A stretch of 64,000 nucleotides of DNA from an uncultured Bacteroidales bacterium (GTDB lineage: Bacteria; Bacteroidota; Bacteroidia; Bacteroidales; Bacteroidaceae): positions 242,525 through 306,524 of the forward strand of contig CACXKA010000001.1 in NCBI GenBank assembly GCA_902768125.1, given 5' to 3'. Positions 48,001 through 53,658 of this stretch are shown in pieces. Both the position numbers and the translations under genes were made by a program. The notes beneath the pieces were generated by a model. That model worked only from the letters and a program-made list of their open reading frames with translations, searched no databases and was not told the origin of the DNA. Every line of letters starts with the position of its first letter. The first letter of the stretch is position 1.

Positions 48001-48504
48001 ATACCAGTCGAACTCAGCATATTTTAATCCGTTTCCCGTAGACTTACTCACATCATAACGGTTCAGTTCATTGACCGTTGATATCTGTTGTCCTCCATAT
48101 TCCTTGTTATAATTTCGAGAAACAGGATTGGTCAGCACCAATTGCCCACCCGCATATTTCTGAGCGATGCGAAGGTCTGCATAGTCATTCTTGTCCTCGG
48201 AACTTTCACGATAGAGAGCAAACACCTCCCTACGACTAAACGTCGCGCCGTTGGCAAGCGTTCCAGACACATAAATCTGACAGCCATGAGAACGATTACG
48301 TCCCTTCCAATCCGATCCGTAATTCATATAATAGTTGACCGTACCACTGTCCAAATACAACAATTTGAAATGAACAACGCCCTGTCCAGCAGAAGTCGCA
48401 AGGAAATTGGCATCCACTTCGAAACCATCGGAAGCCCAGGTCACCTTTGGTATGGCAAGCATCATAACGAACCATAGCCAGAATACGTGTTTGAAATTTT
48501 TCAT
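39088..48504 (-). CDS. Giant multidomain surface protein (3138 residues)
   Basis: A signal peptide ends near WAS (residue 25). From N- to C-terminus I see fibronectin-like strands (about 310-640), two carboxypeptidase-regulatory-like repeats (IAGFVTFQDGTGLADVTVELL about 645; DGYVYFEKTTVPIYGATFKVDG about 732), a long unassigned middle (about 800-1950), a Big_5-like segment (FGSPEPADGILGVGDDLKLVFSE about 1995), two LamG/ConA-like lectin domains (about 2072-2245 and 2272-2445; WHHLALAVDRINNLATLYIDG), a BACON-like domain (about 2596-2685; GLPSWMTIEEGTQGDL), the module shared with the lipoprotein (about 2690-2790), and the tail WYTLTGLRVGERRPTTPGVY ... NGQKVLVK. No transmembrane anchor is seen. 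It looks like an adhesin or glycan-binding surface fibre. The frame is open throughout. Confidence 0.85.
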   Translation of the reverse strand: MKNFKHVFWLWFVMMLAIPKVTWASDGFEVDANFLATSAGQGVVHFKLLYLDSGTVNYYMNYGSDWKGRNRSHGCQIYVSGTLANGATFSRREVFALYRESSEDKNDYADLRIAQKYAGGQLVLTNPVSRNYNKEYGGQQISTVNELNRYDVSKSTGNGLKYAEFDWYPPTELAGANVYFEIDGPVWGGQDLEWRKLMGGNIQLAKKPETYLSDPIFMPMGENMGYYQMIISNTSGEKMRIDRIVEVDEKGVETGVDLKDKCKVDEKGYGLLIPAQDHTFYAKVEASVPYSKFQYVKLDTKNVKLSAFHNPKDFKLSTAWAKKGATKLTWTIPNADETDALAADVIAIERQLYDTSKPDSVDTWEMLGQVVLEKGKANYEYTDSTTGCYGNSKYNSVRYRIYRLAIGQVNDYMCISSMDNKRNSISCGKLLPQTIEVVDGKVKLTWNPVGEGNDDIKSFLPEGWKISLQRTETYFKNGEEEEFSFNWDISGDYTTENGKNVYYDDKFAPCRKYSYTLILKPNDLAGVLSEQKKPFTKNGETVWVEPVMDDTKIGNFKASNNTLQDRIHLDWSLDPKAFSEIKLQRYEKNETWKDLEIPTGLFYYDDYEVEAGTEYQYRLTGIYECRNQVQVLDVEATGQRRAAGKIAGFVTFQDGTGLADVTVELLQNGEVKETQKTDASGAYLFGDVLYSDTPYIVRISSTITGFDKVQIPVYVNKDQPNNYDKNFISDGAFDVDGYVYFEKTTVPIYGATFKVDGQTIVDRSGNPVISDNDGHFSFKVVKGAKRLEVQKEGHTFMYGGVYSDNNGNPIEITEKKTNIFFWDQTKVRTIGRVVGGIAQGEKTLGLGKSVNNLGEDLRIVLELDGNQRSWLVKDQLNDAVTTRNEVFVHEQTAEKLENTVVTERHRVVITPNATTGEYIVDLLPTRYKVVEVSAKGYPSLFQKGKVAEILDLTDSMKTQTITEDGKSLSYNAIYNRIYRCEPTVSIVETTQDGTVLPFIGLSSSQEMSYSGDVISVPLYDEKTKTYTFGYPVLATGNHYFRISATENYYFNGLQSGVCDSVPLRGGRVKVYDDFASEQSDTICVLDKETGSVGISIDVENTVFDIVGTNALRHMDVTLEYDGQFIDGQNLQAFVMGYQEVTDDMISADGLIELQGILRDPPGSKSYAWIDKQTNYSSQYNVSFDASLALKIGISQGEGADLMTGTFVGTGAGTYVGTQQKAKTTFELSPKEIPLVGVHFQYAGNVNFQLNERLQTSDNPTDVGADADIFYGYELVAASRVARNVRVINQATYNYLNESGLFNDTDGACHLIYEGKTAEGIPYYLISDYNYMVGPKIKSNFAYTQKYIAETLIPKLKAMRNSYLYKGTREQAQAKANATLQNVFFSLRDEDDPRYGQDNLDDECDYISLDRYEEYKDRLNYEVIPPAYVDILGIRKQVAETATVNDSVRIMNRQIAQWESILAVNEYEKVTAFAAVDKLDRDLKYDELGNPQYTMGTPYNSDNKDLYLENHSISGGMLFNHQETFNSSEKRSSKIPILGFDVTNWSSDQGMKYFNKVVNGALSVLTDYGTSKMENSDTFDQIGNAVNKKFGKDDRKTYLKYTKDGVTRRDSVSNKDLKDLEKMGRLAQGMKGSTDITVEAGGSFTKVDISPVLDASYSSTSDENTTTTEYRGYQLQTNPDSHLSIDVYHDVKTVTSGANVFGVGTEQKVISKGNYIYRVMGGATKCPYEGPTYTKYYLPGTQISAATAQVEKPRISVEKHIISGVPYGETAKFNLVVSNEGTVREEGSFDFVLLDTSNQRGASLVMDGAPLGNGRSLVVPFGTGMVKVLEIGQGLVDDYEDMRFVLRSQCDPSVADTVSLSVHFVPSASPIAVITPQDKWVLNTNSAQDSRGRYYMPVSIGGFDVNFRNFDHVELQYKQSSEPESRWTNLCSYYDNDSLYQAGAGTKAMLSGGTITHAFYGDSDPVELNYDLRAVTYSRLGNDYVTKASSVFSGVKDTRRPHVFGSPEPADGILGVGDDLKLVFSESINANRLLSTNNFKVTGLPNNSEVDNSMSLQFTNDYTTNVTTANSYLQSEAERNFAGDSFTIDMMLKPDFSNMTDTSDKFELFSHEVTGTTEELKLYLYPDNSMEVKMGNTTLKSEAAADVNWNMFQRVVLVFNKEEKKTHFYLNNSELPLSSLTTSEENGFVLNGYSGSGKMRFGGNYSGKMTNVRVWTKALTPEMIAETENKRLYGNEVDLCAYYPMNEGKGQEVEDMAQGANLTMHNHVIWSMPEGRSMKLEGTQGVQLKANVFAPLTDTKTYTLSCWYKTDATYSGALFASTPTAEPNLKMSIWIENGEVMVNDDGVAKLTSKAHQDEKWHHLALAVDRINNLATLYIDGEMESQTAAEKLTAWNGNISVGVAPYWKDVTSRENVEWGKLMTGYVDNITVWDMAVPQNVLQQRMNESCDGSEVGLLACIPFGVEVPQESGGGTQMEFSTKYLYNKWDVEQKKYVVASDEAFVDINSLKESVKDYAPIKGKTKWRNLKFNFVTKDNELLIELAEPAKDVERTMVNITAMGIEDLNGNEMANPVTWSAYIHKNMVRWDSQKRHIDIDAESTSDYTFSIDIVNKGGGYKTYSIEGLPSWMTIEEGTQGDLAPEEIKTLHITVSKDVNIGTYDEVLYLRNDEELVDPLALTIVKSGKTPDWTFKQNTLRNMQLCAQVTMDGYVVTDKNNVIASFDEYGNCMGKGNIIINQQGKSMLFLTIYPQRETKEPLTFRMWQASTGITYQLMAESAIYYDPDTIYGTYDEPVELKVTDNMMQDMVLKPVWSWVSLNVKSPYSGDISTLMRRVQWENGDQLKDPETQSFYNYNKGAWHYSKGDVKDSLTCDRMYYIMVKTAKTVQIDGTPMKDESQRTIKIRNGWNYIGYTPMMNLPVKEALTDFFSKATEGDIIKSQDEFATFSKEAGWQGNLKYMKPGKGYMLYHKAANENETVSFVYPYKSLNEASSARMRVVQDDEPLMENTYLTTMNMVTRTSGIEAQEGDCLYAYANGEVRGIAKAVMVNDQPTFFLSVGGEKPEGLSFTLERDGELLGSSVNAATYRADILEGTTDLPRVIDFSDTITYENGVWYTLTGLRVGERRPTTPGVYIFNGQKVLVK

Positions 48505-48556
48505 TATATCTTTGTTTTTTAGTTTATTTAAGTTTGAGTTCGGGAATTATAGGGGT

Positions 48557-48588
48557 CAAAGATAAGGTTTTGTGTGAATAGAAACAAA
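48557..48588 (-). promoter_or_regulatory. Promoter of the giant protein-lipoprotein operon
   Basis: Reverse strand TTTG (48585-48588), 20 bases, TATCTTTG (48557-48564), 53 bases before the ATG at 48504. Confidence 0.82.
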
Positions 48589-48770
48589 ACAAATCACCAA
48601 AAAGTCTCATTTTCAAGCAAAAACTTTCTTTTTTTGCTTATTTTTTCTCCTCTCATCGCCAATCATTATCGTATGCGTTCAGTATTTGTAGCATGGAGAG
48701 AACTAAGACAAGAAATGCCCCCACGTTGGCGTGAGAGCATCTCTGTGTTTGTGAATTTTCTTTTTACATC

Positions 48771-50576
48771 TTACATCCTCTCAGGCATTTCGATACCTAA
48801 AAGTCCCATACCGAGCGTGATGACTTTTGCCACCGCTTTGGCAAGAGAGAGACGGAACAACTTCAAGTTTTCATCCTGTTCGCCGAGGATGGTGAAGTCA
48901 TGATAGAACTGGTTGAATGCCTTGGTGAGTTCGTAGCAGTAGTTGCAGATGCCTGAAGGACTATAGTCGGTGCCTGCCTGACGAACGGCTGCAGGGAATT
49001 GGTTGAGCTTCTGGATGAGTTCGGTCTCTTTCGCTGACAGCTGACCTGCCCACGTGCTGGGCGATTTTCCGTTCTCCACCTCGATGCCTTGCTCCTTCGC
49101 CTTGCGGAGGATAGAAGCGATGCGGGCATAGGTGTACTGGATGAAGGGACCTGTGTTGCCGTTGAAGTCGATAGACTCTTCTGGGTTGAAGAGCATGTTC
49201 TTGCGGGCATCCACCTTGAGAATGAAGTACTTGAGCGCACCCAATCCCACCTTGCGAGCCACTTCACGTGCCTCTTCCTCTGGCATCTCCGTTTGCTTCA
49301 CACGTTCCTTGCTGGCTTCGTAAGCATCAGCTATCATGGCTGCCATCAGATCGTCAGCATCCACCACTGTGCCTTCACGACTCTTCATCTTACCATTGGG
49401 AAGCTCCACCATACCATAGGAGAAATGAACAAGGTCTTTGCCCCACTTGAAACCGAGCTTGTCAAGCAGGATGGAAAGCACTTGGAAGTGGTAATTCTGC
49501 TCATTGCCCACCACATAAATCATCTTGTCAATGGGGAAGTCCTGGAAACGAAGTTTGGCTGTACCGATATCTTGAGTCATATAGACGGAAGTGCCATCAG
49601 AACGGAGGAGCAACTTCTCATCCAATCCTTCGGCTGTGAGGTCTGCCCAAACCGAACCGTCCTCACGACGATAGAAGAGGCCCTTTTCAAGTCCTTCAAT
49701 GACTTTCTCCTTACCTTCGAGGTAAGTGTCTGATTCGTAGTATATTTTGTCAAAGCTGACGCCCATCATCTTGTAGGTCTCATCAAAGCCTGCATACACC
49801 CATTCGTTCATCTTCTTCCAAAGGCTTCGCACTTCAGGGTCGTTCTGCTCCCATTTGACAAGCATCTCATGGGCTTCCTTGATGAGAGGTGCTTCCTGCT
49901 TTGCCTTCTCCTCTTCCATTCCCTGTGCTACCAATTCCTTGACTTCCTCGCGATAGTGCTTGTCGAACGCCACGTAGTAGTCGCCAATGAGGTGATCGCC
50001 CTTCTTGCCAGAGGATTCAGGTGTTTCACCATTGCCCCACTTCAGCCATGCAAGCATAGACTTGCAGATATGGATGCCTCGGTCGTTGACGATGTTGGTT
50101 TTCACCACCTTGTTGCCGTTCGCCTCAACGATGCGAGCCAAAGCGGAACCCAAGAGGTTGTTGCGCACGTGTCCGAGGTGAAGAGGCTTGTTGGTGTTGG
50201 GGGATGAATATTCAATCATCACCAAAGGACTATTATCCGTCACGGGTTGGAAACCAAACTTCTCGTCAGCATTGATGTTGTTGAGGAGGTTAATCCAAGG
50301 TGCATCGCTGATGACAAGGTTGAGGAAACCCTTCACCACGTTGTACTTGGCAACGACATCGCCTACGTTCTCCACAAGGTATTTTCCAATCTCGTCACCC
50401 ACCATTTCAGGACTCTTGCGAGCCGCTTTGACGAAGGGGAACACCACCACGGTAAGATGTCCTTCGAATTCATCACGAGTTTTCTGCAACTGCACCTGCT
50501 GGGCGATTGCCTCCAAGCCGTACAGGGACTTGACCGCCTCTTGTACGCCTTTTATCAATTGTTCTTCTATTGTCAT
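48771..50576 (-). CDS. argS: Arginine-tRNA ligase
   Basis: A 601-residue class I synthetase charging tRNA-Arg. Start chosen at 50576 (MTIEEQLIKGVQEAVK); seven upstream codons would run into the promoter. The HIGH motif is HLGH in YSSPNTNKPLHLGHVRNN (about residue 125-142). The KMSKS loop is degenerate, GKMKSREGT (about 394), as is usual for ArgRS. The N-terminal Arg-tRNA synthetase domain and the C-terminal DALR anticodon domain ending LLGIEMPERM are present. Confidence 0.98.
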   Translation of the reverse strand: MTIEEQLIKGVQEAVKSLYGLEAIAQQVQLQKTRDEFEGHLTVVVFPFVKAARKSPEMVGDEIGKYLVENVGDVVAKYNVVKGFLNLVISDAPWINLLNNINADEKFGFQPVTDNSPLVMIEYSSPNTNKPLHLGHVRNNLLGSALARIVEANGNKVVKTNIVNDRGIHICKSMLAWLKWGNGETPESSGKKGDHLIGDYYVAFDKHYREEVKELVAQGMEEEKAKQEAPLIKEAHEMLVKWEQNDPEVRSLWKKMNEWVYAGFDETYKMMGVSFDKIYYESDTYLEGKEKVIEGLEKGLFYRREDGSVWADLTAEGLDEKLLLRSDGTSVYMTQDIGTAKLRFQDFPIDKMIYVVGNEQNYHFQVLSILLDKLGFKWGKDLVHFSYGMVELPNGKMKSREGTVVDADDLMAAMIADAYEASKERVKQTEMPEEEAREVARKVGLGALKYFILKVDARKNMLFNPEESIDFNGNTGPFIQYTYARIASILRKAKEQGIEVENGKSPSTWAGQLSAKETELIQKLNQFPAAVRQAGTDYSPSGICNYCYELTKAFNQFYHDFTILGEQDENLKLFRLSLAKAVAKVITLGMGLLGIEMPERM

Positions 50577-50594
50577 AAGGATTGAAAATTTGTG

Positions 50595-50602
50595 CAAAGG
50601 TA
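50595..50602 (-). promoter_or_regulatory. -7 promoter element for argS
   Basis: Reverse strand TACCTTTG followed by CA, 19 bases before the argS ATG. Confidence 0.65.
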
Positions 50603-50608
50603 CGCATA

Positions 50609-50640
50609 AAAAGTGAAAAGTGAAAAGTGAAAAGTGAAAA
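50609..50640. repeat. Tandem AGTGAAAA octamer
   Basis: Four tandem copies of an 8-bp unit (AGTGAAAA), just upstream of the argS -7 box where the -33 element would be. A similar but imperfect CTTTTCA-rich run is at about 17902-17930. Confidence 0.85.
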
Positions 50641-50668
50641 ATCTAAATTACAGGGCTTTGGGGAACAC

Positions 50669-50702
50669 AAAAAGGACTGCTTTTCTCACGAAGAGCAGTC
50701 CC
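50669..50702 (-). terminator. Intrinsic terminator of the Asn-rich secreted protein gene
   Basis: Reverse strand stem GGACTGCT / AGCAGTCC around a 12-base loop, followed by TTTTTGTG. Confidence 0.85.
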
Positions 50703-50831
50703 AAACCAATAAAAATCAATTTACCAATATATAGTAGAAAGAGAGAAAAAATCGAATGCAGAATGAAATAAACTCGTTTATTTCTTATGCTGAGATGCAT
50801 CCTCTCTTATATAAAGAGAGAGAAAATCATC

Positions 50832-51878
50832 TTATCTGCGTCCACCGCCTGTGCGTCCACCTACTGCAGCACCTCCGCTACGAGTTCCCATGCTGGCACC
50901 TGCGCTGCTGCGGGTTCCCATGGATGCACCTGCACTGCTACGAGTTCCTGTGGATGGAGTTGCGCTGCTACGAGTAGGAGCATTGAAGCGAGAAGAGCTG
51001 TTGATGTTGCTGCCGCTGCGCATGCTGCTTCCTGCATTAGTGCTGGCGTTAGCGTTTGTACGGATCTCGTGACGGTTCGCACCTACGTTGATGTTTGGAG
51101 TCGTCGTCGTGCTGGGAGTAGCTGGACGATTCACGTTCACATTCACGTTACGATTTACATTCACATTTGTGTTCGTATTCGTATTGCGATTCACGTTCAC
51201 GTTCGTATTAGGAGTCGCTGGACGGTTCACATTGTTATTCACGTTTCCGTTCATGCGTGGAGCCATATCGTTCATCCTGCCTGGACGAGGCGCTGCACCA
51301 CGGTATGGACCATTGTTAGGAACTGGAGCACCACCGCGAGGAGCTATGCCACCACGAGAACCCATGTCGCGAGGAGGAGCAACCATTCTGTCTCTTCTTG
51401 GAGTCATGCCACGGAAGAAATGACCTCCTGTGTACGTCACCAATGGACGAGGTGCGTGGTAATAGAAGCGGTTCACGCCGTAGCGGTCGTAGTCGTAGAT
51501 GCTAAAGCGCCATCCATGATTTGCGAAAACGATCGGACGATAGAAATAGCTGTAGTTGACAATACGATTCCAAAGCCGAACGCCAAGCAAGTTACGAAGT
51601 GCTGCATCACGAGCAGCCACCACTGCCATGTAGTCGTCGTAATAGTAACCCAACGCCACATCATCCAGATATTCATTCACACCCCAGATGTAATCGTAGT
51701 TGATGCGATATATCTCGTCGATGAGGAATGGGTCGTTGATACCGAGTGTGTAAGCCATGCGGTCGGTCAAGAACCGTGCATTGCTACGCATTGCTGCGAT
51801 GCTCATGCTCTGAGCGTTCACTGTTATTGCTCCGACGAAGAGAATAACTGCTGCGAGTGTAGTTCTTAAAGCCTTCAT
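50832..51878 (-). CDS. Secreted Asn/Arg/Ser/Thr-rich low-complexity protein
   Basis: A 348-residue protein with a signal peptide ending VNAQ (residue 23). Residues about 24-160 form a folded, Tyr/Asp/Arg-rich domain (RFLTDRMAYTLGINDPFLIDEIYRIN, GYYYDDYMAVVAARDAALRN, quoted by pattern). From about 175 it is low complexity: Gly/Arg/Pro-rich, then Asn-Val-Asn-Arg and Asn-Thr repeats (RNTNTNTNVNVNRNVNVNVN), then two perfect GTRSSAGASM decapeptides and a Gly/Arg tail GGRTGGGRR. I do not recognise the family. It is monocistronic with its own promoter and terminator. The tail could bind nucleic acid or acidic polysaccharide (speculative). Confidence 0.72.
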   Translation of the reverse strand: MKALRTTLAAVILFVGAITVNAQSMSIAAMRSNARFLTDRMAYTLGINDPFLIDEIYRINYDYIWGVNEYLDDVALGYYYDDYMAVVAARDAALRNLLGVRLWNRIVNYSYFYRPIVFANHGWRFSIYDYDRYGVNRFYYHAPRPLVTYTGGHFFRGMTPRRDRMVAPPRDMGSRGGIAPRGGAPVPNNGPYRGAAPRPGRMNDMAPRMNGNVNNNVNRPATPNTNVNVNRNTNTNTNVNVNRNVNVNVNRPATPSTTTTPNINVGANRHEIRTNANASTNAGSSMRSGSNINSSSRFNAPTRSSATPSTGTRSSAGASMGTRSSAGASMGTRSGGAAVGGRTGGGRR

Positions 51879-51929
51879 AGTTGTATTGTTTTTAGAGTGT
51901 TAATAATGCGTTTCTTTTTGTTGTCGATG

Positions 51930-51961
51930 CAAAGTTACGACAAAATGAAACCCCTCGCAAA
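51930..51961 (-). promoter_or_regulatory. Promoter of the Asn-rich protein gene, overlapping the rnhB terminator
   Basis: Reverse strand TTTG (51958-51961), 20 bases, TAACTTTG (51930-51937), 52 bases before the ATG. The -33 box lies inside the stem of the terminator at 51948-51988. Confidence 0.8.
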
Positions 51962-51988
51962 TGGCTTTTTCCTATTTGCGAGGGGTTT
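51948..51988 (-). terminator. Intrinsic terminator of idnO-rnhB
   Basis: A 15-bp arm (51948-51962) pairs with 51974-51988, AAACCCCTCGCAAAT / ATTTGCGAGGGGTTT, seven bases after the rnhB stop. U-rich bases flank both sides, so it could act in either direction. Confidence 0.88.
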
Positions 51989-51995
51989 TTCCCTA

Positions 51996-52607
51996 TTATG
52001 CGAAGGGGAGTTCGAGTTGAACAGCTCCCAAAAGATTGAATGTCATTCGATGATAAGGCGTAGTTCCATGATTTTCAATTCCTTGCCGATGTTCCTTTGT
52101 CGGATAGCCTGCATTATGGTCCCAACCATAGAAAGGGAACTCTTTGTGCAATTCTTTCATATAATCATCACGATAGGTCTTTGCCAAGATGGATGCCGCC
52201 GCAATGGAGAGGTACTTGCCATCACCTTTCACTATGGTGGTGTGAGGCACAGTTCCTTTCTGATAAGGCAGGAATCTGTTTCCATCGATGATCAAATGTT
52301 CTGGCCTCACTTTCAACCCATCAATAGCTCTATGCATCGCCGTGATACTGGCACGAAGGATGTTCATCTCGTCAATCTCCTGAGGCGTCACGATTCCCAA
52401 TGCCCATGCCACCGCATCACGCTCAATCTCTTCACGCAACCGATAGCGTTGCTTGGCTGTGAGTTGTTTTGAGTCATTCAGCAGGTCGTTGTGATAATCC
52501 GTCGGCAAAATGACGGCTGCCGCATATACACTGCCTGCCAGACATCCTCTGCCAGCTTCATCACAGCCTGCCTCGATAACACCTTGTTTATAATATGGAA
52601 GAAGCAT
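51996..52607 (-). CDS. rnhB: Ribonuclease HII
   Basis: A 203-residue RNase H2 that nicks RNA in RNA-DNA hybrids and at single ribonucleotides in DNA. Catalytic acidic residues appear in [20 protein letters not shown] (Asp16, Glu17) and in HLIIDGNRF; the [20 protein letters not shown] block and the C-terminal [14 protein letters not shown] are typical. Its ATG overlaps the stop of the upstream dehydrogenase by one base (TAATG on the reverse strand), so translation is coupled. Confidence 0.97.
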   Translation of the reverse strand: MLLPYYKQGVIEAGCDEAGRGCLAGSVYAAAVILPTDYHNDLLNDSKQLTAKQRYRLREEIERDAVAWALGIVTPQEIDEMNILRASITAMHRAIDGLKVRPEHLIIDGNRFLPYQKGTVPHTTIVKGDGKYLSIAAASILAKTYRDDYMKELHKEFPFYGWDHNAGYPTKEHRQGIENHGTTPYHRMTFNLLGAVQLELPFA

Positions 52608-53413
52608 TATTTAGGTTGTTTGCCAATGTAAGCCAAAATACCACCGTCCACATATAATATATGTCCATTCACCGCATCTGAAGCCTTGGATGCCAAGAAC
52701 ACGGCAGGACCCGCCAACTCTTCAGGGTTAAGCCAACGACCAGCAGGAGTCTTAGCACAGATGAAGGAATCGAACGGATGACGACTGCCATCGGGCTGAC
52801 GTTCACGGAGTGGAGCCGTCTGAGGAGTAGCAATATAACCAGGACCTATGCCGTTGCACTGGATGTTGTACTCACCATACTCAGAGCAGATATTGCGGGT
52901 CAACATCTTCAAACCACCTTTGGCAGCAGCATAAGCACTTACCGTTTCACGACCCAACTCACTCATCATGGAGCATACATTGATAATTTTACCCTCCTTG
53001 CGCTCCATCATTTCAGGCAGCACCGCACTGGCACAGATGTAGGGAGCCACAAGGTCAATATCAATCACTTCCTGAAACTCGGCACGAGCCATCTCATGCA
53101 TCGGAATACGCTTGATAATGCCCGCATTGTTCACAAGGATGTCTATCTGACCCACTTCCTCATGAATCTTCTCCACCAATGCTTTTACAGCTACCTCGTC
53201 CGTCACGTCGCAAAGATAACCTTTCACATTCGTGATGCCAGCCGCCTTGTAATTGTCAAGACCGAGCTGCAAAGATTCTTTGCTTCTGGCGTTAAACACA
53301 ATGTTTTTGGCTCCTGCCTGGGCAAAAGCCTTAGCGATGTTGAAACCGATACCATAAGATGCGCCTGTCACCCACGCATTCTTGCCTTCGAGAGAAAAAA
53401 GAGATAAATCCAT
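52607..53413 (-). CDS. idnO: SDR dehydrogenase, gluconate 5-dehydrogenase type
   Basis: A 268-residue classical SDR. The cofactor loop is [13 protein letters not shown] (about 15-27), then ILVNNAGI, catalytic Ser in INVCSMMSE, Tyr/Lys in SAYAAAKGG and the [13 protein letters not shown] loop. Best match by memory is gluconate/2-deoxy-D-gluconate 5-dehydrogenase, which interconverts 5-keto-gluconate and gluconate; the sugar substrate is not certain. No uronate enzymes lie beside it. It is translationally coupled to rnhB, an unexpected partner, and has a structured leader with a terminator-like hairpin (53471-53547). Confidence 0.87.
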   Translation of the reverse strand: MDLSLFSLEGKNAWVTGASYGIGFNIAKAFAQAGAKNIVFNARSKESLQLGLDNYKAAGITNVKGYLCDVTDEVAVKALVEKIHEEVGQIDILVNNAGIIKRIPMHEMARAEFQEVIDIDLVAPYICASAVLPEMMERKEGKIINVCSMMSELGRETVSAYAAAKGGLKMLTRNICSEYGEYNIQCNGIGPGYIATPQTAPLRERQPDGSRHPFDSFICAKTPAGRWLNPEELAGPAVFLASKASDAVNGHILYVDGGILAYIGKQPK

Positions 53414-53470
53414 GTTAGTTCTTAGTTATTTAGTTGTTAGTTGTTTCATTGAGGACTGCTTGGTTTTGAA

Positions 53471-53547
53471 TAAAAAAGCCCCTGCACTTCCAACTTGGGC
53501 ACCGACTTCGGAATCAACCTGCAGTGCGCTTGGGGAAGGTTGGGGCT
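53471..53547 (-). ncRNA. Structured leader RNA or small RNA candidate upstream of idnO
   Basis: Reverse strand, from AGCCCC (53547-53542) to GGGGCT (53482-53477) followed by TTTTTTA. The outer stem looks like a terminator. Inside are complementary segments CTTCC / GGAAG, GCAC / GTGC and an apical GATTCCGAAGTC near-palindrome. It starts about 18 bases after the likely transcription start of the 53571-53578 promoter, before the idnO ATG at 53413. Not recognised as a known riboswitch or SRP RNA. Confidence 0.5.
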
Positions 53548-53570
53548 ATGCTTTTTTGTCTTTTCGGGGG

Positions 53571-53578
53571 CAAAGTTA
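53571..53578 (-). promoter_or_regulatory. -7 promoter element for the idnO leader
   Basis: Reverse strand TAACTTTG followed by CC. Transcription would start near 53565, leaving a leader of about 150 bases. There is no clear -33 TTTG. Confidence 0.6.
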
Positions 53579-53597
53579 ACGTTTTTGTTTTATTTTG

Positions 53598-53628
53598 TTG
53601 CAGGTTTCATGAATTTTCTTTACTTTTG
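53598..53628 (+). promoter_or_regulatory. Promoter of the aminoethylphosphonate operon
   Basis: TTG (53598-53600), 20 bases, TACTTTTG (53621-53628) followed by CA, 30 bases before the first ATG at 53659. Confidence 0.68.
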
Positions 53629-53658
53629 CAGTAAAATTTTAACATTAGTGGACTTGAT

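Noticed and set aside
48771-50576. Degenerate KMSKS motif in ArgRS (GKMKSREGT) as a possible defect
   Set aside because: ArgRS commonly lacks a canonical KMSKS, so this is normal for the family.
53471-53560. Small SRP RNA (4.5S-like)
   Set aside because: Length and hairpin shape are roughly right, but the conserved GGAA tetraloop with the AGCAG side of the internal loop is missing on both strands.
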